From Ceratodon purpureus (taxonomy: Eukaryota > Streptophyta > Bryopsida > Pseudoditrichales > Ditrichaceae): a DNA stretch of 64,000 nt. This document shows positions 37,537-47,244 of the stretch, one piece after another. The notes beneath the pieces were generated by a model that saw only the letters and a program-made list of their open reading frames with translations, did no database searches and was not told the DNA's origin. Each line of letters begins with the position of its first letter. Within the stretch, counting starts at the first letter, position 1. Both the position numbers and the translations under genes were made by a program. The DNA lies in contig CM026422.1 in the NCBI GenBank assembly GCA_014871385.1, positions 12,011,311-12,075,310 on the forward strand. The letters are read 5' to 3'.

Positions 37537-37640
37537 CTTGGCATAGCTTGGCACTAGGTTGGCACAAGGTTGGTATATTTTAGCACAAGCTTGGCACAAA
37601 CTTGGCATAACTTGGGATTGGCCATTACTTGGCAGAGTTA
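37537..37640. repeat. Degenerate TTGGCA(C/T)AA tandem array
   Basis: About nine imperfect ~10–12-bp units centred on CTTGGCACAA, CTTGGCATAA and GTTGGCACAA follow one another, about 300–400 bp upstream of the desiccation gene's start codon. Confidence 0.7.
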
Positions 37641-37649
37641 GAAGGGGTA

Positions 37650-40164
37650 TTGGACATGATGTGGAGTAAAATATGGTACACATGACACAGTGTTACCTGT
37701 GGTTGTGACACTAGGAATGAGCTGATTCTGAGTTCTAATACTGGGCTAAGCTAGTGACAAGCTTTGGTACTGGGAGTGGTACTGTCTTATCCTGTTGTAC
37801 TTTACATTCTGTGTTTTTTTTAAGCTGCACACTTGCAGTCCTGCTTCACAAGTGTCGAGTTTTTCTAAGTTTCTGACACATGTTATGTTTTGTGTTTCTT
37901 TTCTTACTTTGCTTCTTCTTCGTTACTGTGGAATCAACCGGCCTGTACCCGGCGGGTATCGGCGGGTAAGATTTTGTTACAAAATTTGTGAACAAAGGCT
38001 GACACAGGATTGTGGCTTTGGCGTTTTTCTTTCGAAACTCTACGAGATCTCAATTCAGCGCACCTCCAAAGAACCCATAGAGTATTGTGTCAAAAAAATT
38101 TGTTCTCAGATTTCAATTGCTGTAATCTTCTAATCTCTACAGTCAACTCTAATGAAATTGTTTAGAATTATCTACTATCTACTACAATGATTTAGTTGGA
38201 AATCTTACGGTTAGAATTGAAAACTAATGATTTTTTAGTCATTCATGCGTTTTATATTAGATATAGTACATTTGGAGCGCATTTTGGAGAAACATAGTCA
38301 ACAAACTTTAGAGGTTAAGCTTCTCATGGACTGCAACAAAGGTAATGAGAACTGAAGCCTTATTCTATGGGTATTAATGCTGTATTTTTATTTAGAAAGC
38401 TTTAGCATTAGTTATTTGACGCAATCGACGTAATATCCAACGACCGAAGGCAAATAAAAAATTAAACTTAAAAAAATTAAAAAATATACTTCAAAAAAAC
38501 TAAAAGTTCTATACCCTTTATGAATGTAAAAGAACATTAGAAATGTATATATACACATAGAGCCTACCATCAAGATCAAAATACACTCATGTGTTCACTT
38601 CAAAACTTAAAGTTGAATTAGATTATTGTAGGTTGTCTTTAGACAATTATAAAAATTTGAAGTATTCGAAGCATTCAAAGTAGCCATCATTTGTAGACTT
38701 AATTGCACTAATATTTCTAAATTTCCATAGCTAACATATACTAATTTTAGGACTCCAAGATGGCATTCAAAAAATTTAAAGTTCTATTTGACTATTGCCA
38801 TTCTTGCTCTTTACTTCCTTCCATCATTCAACCTTGTAGCAGCAGAAAAAGATATTGTCCTAAGACCTGATTCTCCTCCTCGTTAGCATACACGAAAAAT
38901 TGGACCATTTGGACCCCGTGGAGTGCCCGCTGTCTCCAATTCCATCAAACCCCCATCATACTTTGGAGATGACAAATCTAAACAAGTTCCACATGTTGCT
39001 CCGGGCTCACATTGCGGCCCAACTACACAGATCAATCAAACGGATTTGATCAAGTGCCCCCGCCAACGAGTCCCAAGCAATAAGCAAGTTCCCAAACAAG
39101 ACGCTTCTACGCAAGACTCTACTGATAGCACTCCACATTTTGAGCCTCAATCGTCACCATAAAGCATCACAAAACGTTGTATTCAACCTACTATCACAAG
39201 GATTATGTAAAATGAATTATTTTCAAATATAACTTAGGCATTGTAAAGCTCTGAGGATTATATTATTTTATATCCAAAGCTTAGGTTGGACTGCGTTAGT
39301 TGAAGTTTTTGTTAAATACACATATCAAAAATTGAAATTAGTGTATAATTAGAGATATGTAGTCAAGTATCCTAGTAAATTTTCAAATATCACTTCTAAG
39401 AGGAACACAAGCTTGAACTTGCAAATTTGAAAGGAAGGAAAACTCATGTATCCGATTATGTTTTTGTCAATGAGTAATAATGTTAACTTTGTCTTGCAGC
39501 ATTGTGTTCGTAAATGAAGCTTGAACGTTCTGGACAATCTAACAGACAGAAGGAGATGTTGCAGAGATGAATTGAAATTTATGTTTCATAGAAGTACTCA
39601 AAGAGTACTCATGCTGGGATTATTCAGCTGCTTTAGCCAGCTTTCAAATGGATAAGGAATTGGAGGAACTTAGAAAAAATGTGGGAACAGAGTAGCCTCT
39701 TCGCAGCCATTATAGCACTTATGTGCTTATTGAATGAAGGTTTGATAAAAAGATTGCCACAGCTATCTACAGTGAAAATTTCTCTGTCCCTTAGTCAATC
39801 GTATAATTGTGTAAAGTTCATGTTTCACTAAGTAACATATACAGTATTTTGTCAATAAGTAACGTTGAACATGTAACACATGATATGTGGAATATACAAT
39901 TTCTTTTGAAATTCAACAGATTTTGTACTTTATTTTTTGTACGAGCTTCAACTCATCTCCGGCTCAATTCTGAGGCTGCATATATCAACCTGACCATGAT
40001 AATACCCTTGAACACCCAAAATCAGTTGACACAATATTGAGTGCATATAAGTTACACCAGTGAGCCAAAAGGTGGTAAAAATTTGAAGTCGATTTGCTTC
40101 AGGAATACAAAATGGGAAGCTTGAGAATCTCTGGCAGTATATCTGGAGTGCGAGTCAGCCGACT
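37650..40164. other. Intergenic between desiccation and zinc-finger genes
   Basis: AT-rich DNA. Apart from the decayed secreted-peptide-like frame at 38,760–39,162 nothing coding is seen. Confidence 0.45.
38760..39162 (+). pseudogene. Decayed small secreted-protein-like frame
   Basis: An ATG at 38,760 starts MAFKKFKVLF. After one frame change a typical signal-peptide core follows (LTIAILALYFLPSFNLVAA), then a TAG, then a Pro/Gln/Ser-rich tail in the same frame (RKIGPFGPRGVPAVSN to the stop at 39,162). One frameshift and one stop would therefore have to be undone for a continuous protein. It may be the relic of a small secreted peptide gene. The family is not recognised and chance is possible. 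Confidence 0.25.
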
Positions 40165-41343
40165 TTAAAGCGGCTCCTCGAAGTCTGAAAGATAGATCAT
40201 GTCGGCTGCAGCAAGTGCGCCACCGGACCCAGGTCGCGAATCAAGCGATGGCACGGTCATAGTATTGCTATACTGAGCCTGGCATCCGAACGAGCCTCCA
40301 TCGTGGCGGGGCTGCAGCATACCGGACAGGAAGTCATCTCGCATGGCATTAGTCATTGAGTCCAGGGCATTGAGACCTTGCTGGGAACCCGACCTAGGCA
40401 GGCCAGTGGCGTGGTTGGCATTGAAACCATCAACGTTCCACTGCAGATGTTGGAGGTTGCTACTAGATGAATTTGACGGCAGGAAGTAATTCGGCGAGGG
40501 CGTGTCTGGAATCGTAGTAGGGCTGGAGGTCGTGGTGATGGGTAGACGCGTTGAGTTAAAGGAAATCTGGGGCGGAAGTTGGGGCCTGGAGCCGTCTGGT
40601 CGACTAGGTTGCGTGCTCAATCTCGCAAGCTGCGCCGCTGCTGCTCCGGCGCCTGATGGGCCGTTCAGTTCTGAAGCCATCCTGCTAAAATTCAAGAATT
40701 GGAAATTGACGTCAGCTTTCTCCCTCACATGCGACAAGCAACAAAGTGTCGAAACTAGTTGAATCTCTGGCAGAAACACGACTTACGAAGTCCAAGACCT
40801 TGGCATTTGCTGCTGCGCCATTGAGCTAACCAGCTGCTGTGCATGCTGGTATTGCTCCTTCTCTCTCTCTTGCCTGTGCCGATTCATGTGCCCACCAATA
40901 GCCTGCCACTTATCAAACCGCATGTTACAAAACCTGCATTCGTACAAAGTCTTGGACATATCACCCTCTTCATCTGTCGTACTGCTGTCATCATGTGTCA
41001 ACCTTCGTTTCCTCTTTGATCCAGAATTTTCTGCACAGAAAGCAACCACCCCAAAAACAAATCAAAAACACAAAGTTACCACCATTATTCGTATCACAGC
41101 TATTTGAACCAACATAGGTATCGAAGTATGAAGCAACTCGATTACAAACTTGATCCGAGAGAGAGAGAGAGAGAAAGAGACAGACAACATGCATGCGAAG
41201 AACAGTGCCCAACCTGGAGCCTGCAAGTCCTCAGTGGAGTGGGTATCGGTAGTAGCAGCAGGAAGAGGAAGCGAGTGAGGAGGAGGCCTCTCAAAGTTGG
41301 CCTTGCTAGGCATGACGACCATGACAGAAGACTCCTGAGCCAT
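40165..41343 (-). CDS. Single C2H2 zinc-finger transcription factor, complete copy A
   Basis: Three exons (41343–41214, 41030–40787, 40681–40165) total 891 bases, 296 residues, starting at MAQESSVMVVMPSK. Exon 2 carries a basic signal (GSKRKRRLTH) and one plant-type C2H2 finger, YECRFCNMRFDKWQAIGGHM followed by NRH. The QAIGGH is a variant of the plant QALGGH core, so sequence-specific DNA binding is expected. A Gln-rich linker (QQLVSSMAQQQM) and a long Ser/Pro/Thr-rich C-terminus follow, ending DMIYLSDFEEPL. No EAR-type LxLxL repression motif is seen. The gene lies within a tandem duplication; its 5' flank is the 25-bp junction and the truncated last exon of copy B, so it may lack its original promoter. 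Confidence 0.75.
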
Positions 41344-41533
41344 TCTCATTCTAGCATCGTAGCATGAGACCCTAAAGGAGACCCTCACCACCACAGACCA
41401 CCACAGACCACCACCACCACCGCCAACGCGAGAATGTGCGGGATGGACACAGCGAGAGCCGGGTCTTAGGAGCCTGGTCGCGGATGTATGTGCCTGCGCA
41501 CGACGATGGTACCTGCTGTGCTTCGCGCTGGAG
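40435..41533. repeat. 1.1-kb tandem duplication, copy A
   Basis: It is identical to 41,559–42,657 except for one difference noticed by eye (G at 40,446, T at the equivalent place in copy B). The offset is 1,124 bp. It spans the start of the zinc-finger gene to part of its last exon. Confidence 0.95.
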
Positions 41534-42467
41534 GAGAGATTGCCAAATCGGCCGGGGTGTTCCACTGCATATGTTGGAGGTTGCTACTAGATGAATTTGA
41601 CGGCAGGAAGTAATTCGGCGAGGGCGTGTCTGGAATCGTAGTAGGGCTGGAGGTCGTGGTGATGGGTAGACGCGTTGAGTTAAAGGAAATCTGGGGCGGA
41701 AGTTGGGGCCTGGAGCCGTCTGGTCGACTAGGTTGCGTGCTCAATCTCGCAAGCTGCGCCGCTGCTGCTCCGGCGCCTGATGGGCCGTTCAGTTCTGAAG
41801 CCATCCTGCTAAAATTCAAGAATTGGAAATTGACGTCAGCTTTCTCCCTCACATGCGACAAGCAACAAAGTGTCGAAACTAGTTGAATCTCTGGCAGAAA
41901 CACGACTTACGAAGTCCAAGACCTTGGCATTTGCTGCTGCGCCATTGAGCTAACCAGCTGCTGTGCATGCTGGTATTGCTCCTTCTCTCTCTCTTGCCTG
42001 TGCCGATTCATGTGCCCACCAATAGCCTGCCACTTATCAAACCGCATGTTACAAAACCTGCATTCGTACAAAGTCTTGGACATATCACCCTCTTCATCTG
42101 TCGTACTGCTGTCATCATGTGTCAACCTTCGTTTCCTCTTTGATCCAGAATTTTCTGCACAGAAAGCAACCACCCCAAAAACAAATCAAAAACACAAAGT
42201 TACCACCATTATTCGTATCACAGCTATTTGAACCAACATAGGTATCGAAGTATGAAGCAACTCGATTACAAACTTGATCCGAGAGAGAGAGAGAGAGAAA
42301 GAGACAGACAACATGCATGCGAAGAACAGTGCCCAACCTGGAGCCTGCAAGTCCTCAGTGGAGTGGGTATCGGTAGTAGCAGCAGGAAGAGGAAGCGAGT
42401 GAGGAGGAGGCCTCTCAAAGTTGGCCTTGCTAGGCATGACGACCATGACAGAAGACTCCTGAGCCAT
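41466..42467 (-). pseudogene. C2H2 zinc-finger gene, copy B, C-terminally truncated
   Basis: Exons 42467–42338, 42154–41911 and 41805–41466 repeat copy A. The last exon is cut off after NLQHMQW by the duplication junction and runs on into new sequence (NTPADLAISPPARSTAG) before a stop at 41,466. The zinc finger and nuclear signal are intact; about 110 C-terminal residues are lost. Copy B keeps the original upstream flank, so it may be the copy actually transcribed, or it may be spliced into copy A. Confidence 0.7.
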
Positions 42468-42657
42468 TCTCATTCTAGCATCGTAGCATGAGACCCTAAA
42501 GGAGACCCTCACCACCACAGACCACCACAGACCACCACCACCACCGCCAACGCGAGAATGTGCGGGATGGACACAGCGAGAGCCGGGTCTTAGGAGCCTG
42601 GTCGCGGATGTATGTGCCTGCGCACGACGATGGTACCTGCTGTGCTTCGCGCTGGAG
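41559..42657. repeat. 1.1-kb tandem duplication, copy B
   Basis: Second copy, separated from copy A by 25 bp of unrelated sequence (41,534–41,558). Short matches at the breakpoints (GTTCCACTGCA here, GTTCCACATGCA at about 42,680) suggest end-joining with microhomology and filler. Confidence 0.95.
42281..42300. repeat. (GA)n microsatellite in zinc-finger intron, copy B
   Basis: A run of GAGAGA units in the intron between the first and second coding exons. The same run occurs at 41,157–41,178 in copy A. Confidence 0.85.
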
Positions 42658-43154
42658 CCTCCGCTCCCTCGGGGGGGCAACTGTTCCACATGCAGGGGCT
42701 AGGTAATATTCCCCAAACCCAACATACTCCCCCACGCTCTTCATGGTCCATATTCTCCTCTTCGTCTTCATCATCATCCTTGCCTCCACCGCCCCTAGTC
42801 CCAGCCTTGCTTGAAGGCCCCTGTCCATCATTTGCCTTGGTATCACCTTCATCGTCGCTGTTAACAGGGCTTGTATCTTTTAAAATAGCCTTCTTTGCAC
42901 TCTTGTTCCCAGAAGGCTTAGCAGGCCCTTTGCCTTTACCAGAAGGTGAAGGCCCTGCTACGGGTGTGGTAGCATCCGGTTGCACATATCCTCCTTCGGA
43001 ACCTGGTATGAAAATATCACAATGTGGTGAACGAGATTAATACAAACCCGTTGTAAAGGCTATCAACGACAACTAACAACAGCTCGAAGCGAAAAACTGC
43101 ATTCAAGAAAACAGTACCTGAATCCGAGTCGGTCATATCCGCATCGCTACCCAT
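42637..43154 (-). CDS. Acidic/Ser-Pro-rich N-terminal exons of unknown gene, possibly the true 5' end of the zinc-finger gene
   Basis: Exon 1, 43154–43118, encodes MGSDADMTDSDS and joins in phase 1 to exon 2 at 43,002. Exon 2 reads GSEGGYVQPDATTPVAG, a Lys/Pro-rich part, then a Gly/Asp/Glu-rich acidic part. It stays open to a GCAG|GTACC donor at 42,637, which lies just inside duplication copy B. That donor is phase 1, and the zinc-finger exon at 42,154 begins in the matching phase, so the two can be spliced in frame, skipping the MAQESS exon. Whether this is one gene or two is unresolved. No domain is recognised. Confidence 0.55.
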
Positions 43155-43482
43155 GGTGAACAACTATCTGGTGTCTGGCAGACTCCGAGGACACAAAATG
43201 GACGAATGCATGCTCAAATCACACGGTCTCTGCCAAAGACGCAGATAAGAACTTCAATATCAACAAAGTCCATCAAGCCACATAGAGATTTCACAACAAT
43301 GATCGATTAAAGAACCATATACAACTAACACCGATGATAAACTTGAAACCGACTCTGAGGGACTATATACCCCGCTAAAACCCCTTGTGCTATGCTATAC
43401 GCACATGGTTAGTTGGGAATAAAACGCGTCTTCTAATTCCCTCCTATCTACGCCTAGTGGTATAATAGCTTTTTCTTAGTTT

Positions 43483-44454
43483 ACAAGGCGACATAATCAA
43501 GGCAGACAGAAAAGTACTCGCTCTGCATGGACAAGCGCCAACTCAGAACATTACCAACAGAGGTTCCTCTACCCAGTTAATTATTCCTGGAGCAAACGAT
43601 CTCTTCGAACAACGACACGAGGTTGAAACTTCCGCCGATATACTAGACTCGAGATTCCATAATTTCCTGCAGTCCTAGAATTTTTCTGTAACCGCAATAA
43701 CCAAGGTCTCTGAGAAACCCATCTCCTCAAAGGCTAAGCAAACCCAAGCCAAAATCGACTTACACACCCCGACTCAAAAACCCTAAAACTAACTCCAAAT
43801 AAAACGACAAGGCGACATAATCAAGGCAGACAGAAAAGTACTCGCTCTGCATGGACAAGCGCCAACTCAGAACATTACCAACAGAGGTTCCTCTACCCAG
43901 TTAATTATTCCTGGAGCAAACGATCTCTTCGAACAACGACACGAGGTTGAAACTTCCGCCGATATACTAGACTCGAGATTCCATAATTTCCTGCAGTCCT
44001 AGAATTTTTCTGTAACCGCAATAACCAAGGTCTCTGAGAAACCCATCTCCTCAAAGGCTAAGCAAACCCAAGCCAAAATCGACTTACACACCCCGACTCA
44101 AAAACCCTAAAACTAACTCCAAATAAAACGACAAGGCGACATAATCAAGGCAGACAGAAAAGTACTCGCTCTGCATGGACAAGCGCCAACTCAGAACATT
44201 ACCAACAGAGGTTCCTCTACCCAGTTAATTATTCCTGGAGCAAACGATCTCTTCGAACAACGACACGAGGTTGAAACTTCCGCCGATATACTAGACTCGA
44301 GATTCCATAATTTCCTGCAGTCCTAGAATTTTTCTGTAACCGCAATAACCAAGGTCTCTGAGAAACCCATCTCCTCAAAGGCTAAGCAAACCCAAGCCAA
44401 AATCGACTTACACACCCCGACTCAAAAACCCTAAAACTAACTCCAAATAAAACG
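43483..44454. repeat. Perfect tandem triplication of a 324-bp unit
   Basis: Three copies start with ACAAGGCGACATAATCAAGG at 43,483, 43,807 and 44,131 and end in CCAAATAAAACG. They appear identical by eye. The unit contains AAACCCTAAAACT, similar to the telo-box found in plant promoters. The array lies between the divergent starts of the acidic gene (minus) and SLD5 (plus). Confidence 0.95.
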
Positions 44455-44741
44455 TAACTTCATTGTAACGGTTCTATAATTGTTGGCTTGCTAACTTATG
44501 AGTCTCTCAAGCCTAATTCAGGTGCCAGGCGGCACAACCCAACAAGCAGAGCCTGTACGTTACACAATTGATAGATCAATCTCGCCCTCCTCTGTCTCGA
44601 ATAGACACCGGAAATGCACAACAAAATTGCACCTACAGATACTCAGACGATTCTTAAAGACTACTCACAGCGTCCCAGAGAACAATCCCATACAATGCAC
44701 ACCCGCAAACCTGATAACCCAAACCCTAAACCCCCGACGGT

Positions 44742-44781
<40 letters not shown>
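44742..44781. repeat. (CT)n/(AC)n compound microsatellite
   Basis: A short CT run followed by about twelve AC units, upstream of SLD5. The DNA from 44,782 to 45,276 has no other recognised feature. Confidence 0.95.
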
Positions 44782-45276
44782 GCCTTCCCAAAACCCAAAA
44801 GATTCAAAGCTCCTAGAGCTTGACAGACTTTTCGTATCCCATTGCTTTTTCGCTAAAGTTAATGAATAGTCATGGTGGGCACATCATCTCTGCCGACCTG
44901 GAATTGTCAGATGCCATCCTCTGGCATGTCCTGATGAATTTCTGATTAATATTTGTGATGTGAAGTAGTGAAACCGATCAAGAGTTCTTTGCCAAATGAA
45001 TTAACTTAGATGCGTTCGTATGTTTTCGCGCGCGTTGTTTGGGATATGAAAATGGTGATGGATGGGCATGAGTGTCTGAGCAAGGTTTAGCTGGAGAAGG
45101 GCTGCCTTTGGGTAGATGGTGCAGCGATTGCGCGTTGCGGGTGTGGTTCTGGGGGGCAAGTTGAGATGGAGTTTTTTTTTGGCGGAGCCAGGTTTCGGAG
45201 GTTCTGAGTTGAAGGACATCGCTGTTGGTGGAGCATTAGGGCAAGCGACGGGAGTTTAGTGTTGGGGTTGGTTTTG

Positions 45277-45603
45277 ATGGACAGCGGCAATGGCAGCGAG
45301 GACGGCACGCCGTGGGGACGAGGGGACGGCCAGGGCGACGACGACAACAACAGGGACTGGGGTCTCAAAGACATCCCCAACGACGTGGAGGTTCTGAAGC
45401 GAGTGTGGCGCAATGAGAAGTCGGCCCCGGAGATTCTAGCCTACGAGTTCTTGCGTGGTGGAGCGCGTGCAAGAGCAGATCGCCAACATGGAGGAGAACA
45501 TCCTCGCGGCTGCGGAGAGCCTGGACGACATGATGCTGTCCATCTTCGAGATGGACGTGAACCGCCTCATGTTCCTGCTGCGGGCGTATCTGCGCGTCCG
45601 CTT
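45277..45603 (+). pseudogene. SLD5: SLD5 (GINS complex subunit 4), 5' exon, frameshifted and interrupted
   Basis: From the ATG at 45,277 the frame starts MDSGNGSEDGTPWG and then shows the SLD5 N-terminal signature IPNDVEVLKRVWRNEKSAPE followed by ILAYEF. The homologous continuation (VVERVQEQIANMEENI, then MDVNRLMFLLRAYLRVR) is one base out of frame. One extra base near 45,454 explains this. At 45,603 the exon stops where a CACTA element is inserted, and the rest resumes at 63,550. SLD5 is one of four GINS subunits needed by the CMG replicative helicase. With two lesions this copy cannot make normal protein; an essential gene suggests an intact paralogue or allele elsewhere. Confidence 0.9.
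45601..45603. other. 3-bp target-site duplication CTT (left copy)
   Basis: CTT precedes the CACTA terminus here and follows the other terminus at 63,547–63,549. Three-base duplications are the rule for CACTA transposons. Removing the element and one CTT restores the SLD5 reading frame (R-V-R-L-S-K-I-D). Confidence 0.95.
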
Positions 45604-45632
45604 CACTACTAGCATAGTTGACGTCCCTCACT
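45604..45632 (+). repeat. Left terminal inverted repeat of element 2
   Basis: 29 bp beginning CACTACTAGCATAGTTGACG. It matches the right end in inverted orientation except at position 25 (T versus C). Confidence 0.97.
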
Positions 45633-47244
45633 TGCAAAAATAGTTAAAAGGCGACACCGGCGACAGGAATCGCACTCGCGAGATGGTTACGGGAAACTGG
45701 GGTGAACTTCGGACTTGACGAGTGCGGCGAGTCACAAGAATCCAAGGAGTGGGACCGCTGGAACACGAAACTCGGGAGCGCTCCTCGCTCTCGGATGGTG
45801 CGGTTTCAACAGTCTCTGTACTCCGGAATCCAGCGTGGAGCACCCGGGCTTACGTGGATGTCGTCCCCCCTTGGGCGGGCCCCATTCAGATGGTAAGTTA
45901 CCTGGGTGAATAAAAGCCAGGTCCCATCGATCGCGGACCGTCCGATTAAATTGTCGATGATCTTGGGACTTCCTGTACGAGGTGCCGTTCCGGGTCCCGG
46001 CGTCTTCTCCGAGCCTGTTAGAGTAGTACACGTGTGCCACTTGGAATATGTTTGCGGAGTGCTGAGCATTAATGAGGACTCCGACTCCCGGTCAATGCGA
46101 GTTGCGTGTCCTATGAGAACTGCACACGTGTACCAATGGGATGGGGATAAATTTGAATGTAATGACGTCTTCCGCGGGGGTAACAATGGTTACAAGCGGT
46201 AATATTTCGGGGTTTCGTAATTTTGATTTCGCATTGACGTGTGTACTGGGTAGGGTTAGGCGTCTTCGACATATTGATATTCACTGGACATTCATAGCGG
46301 TAATTGCATTTAGGGTTAGTATTTCCGGGACGTTCCATTGATGTCTACAGTTGACGACTACATACACGCCAAAGGACATAATGTTCAAGACAAATCCAGA
46401 GTCTTGTATACAAAGTCCGCGGGTGGATTTGATTACTTGGGGGGTTACATTGAGTCCACCATTGGACATACGAGCAAGACCCAAAAAACGGCATTTCTAA
46501 ATGAATTTTAAACCAAAATTAAAGCCATAAGTATGCTCCAACGTTCCTGGTTGTTGTTGCCAAGCGAGCCGCTTCCGCGCTCCCCGACCTGTCGAAGTAG
46601 CTTTCCTCTGCAGCGATGAAATCCAAACCCAACGACGTCGGTAAAGCCTGCTTAGTTCCGATAGTTCCTGGAAATTAGGTTGAACCTGGACTGTTCTCAA
46701 TTAGATAACTGAACATGATTTTGAAGTTTTCTCGACCTCGGATCAATGACAAGACATTCATGATACTCCTAGTCTCCATAGCTGCTGTTGAATTATTGAC
46801 GGGGAATATGCTAAGCGGAGGATTTTGATGACTTACCGTTCATTTCAGTGTGGTAACCTCAACGTAATTGAGGTACCGACTTTGCCAGACGATGGTAGCG
46901 TCCTCTGCGAAATCACCTTTCAACGCATCCCCGACGGTGACAATCCCATTTCGTTGACGGTCTGGGTACAACACCTCTGTTTGTGCGCATTCCGGGTAGA
47001 CGTGGTCTATCGTGACCTGCTGCATCCCATGCTCCCATAGGACTCCCTGCACCCCTGTCACGAGTTTTTTTTTGAAGGAGCGCCAGTGCGGACCGCATCT
47101 CCCTAAAGCGATTGTCTTGTTGGGATGTTCCGGGTGTAGAACCCACACAGCCTTCTTCGGTATCAAGGGTTCACACTGCGCATCGTACGGTACGGGAGTT
47201 TAGAATCAATAAAATAAACGGGTCTGACACGACACTGAACATAC
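45633..47244. other. Left subterminal region of element 2
   Basis: About 1.6 kb of GC-rich DNA without a recognised gene. CACTA elements bind their TNPA protein at short repeated motifs in this position. GC-rich boxes such as GGCGACACCGGCGACAGG and GGAGTGGGACC occur, but no clear repeat family was established by eye. Confidence 0.5.

Noticed and set aside
41062..41565. Long minus frame upstream of the MAQESS start (Gly-rich and basic)
   Set aside because: Open by chance through GC-rich repeats in the 5' region. The conserved protein starts at MAQESS; the upstream residues differ between copies at the duplication edge.
43483..44454. CRISPR-like array
   Set aside because: The three units are contiguous 324-bp copies with no spacers, in a plant genome.
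46497..47203. Possible additional exons of the TNPA-like gene near the left end
   Set aside because: The gene has a clean stop at 47,245, and no acceptor/donor pair extends it in frame.
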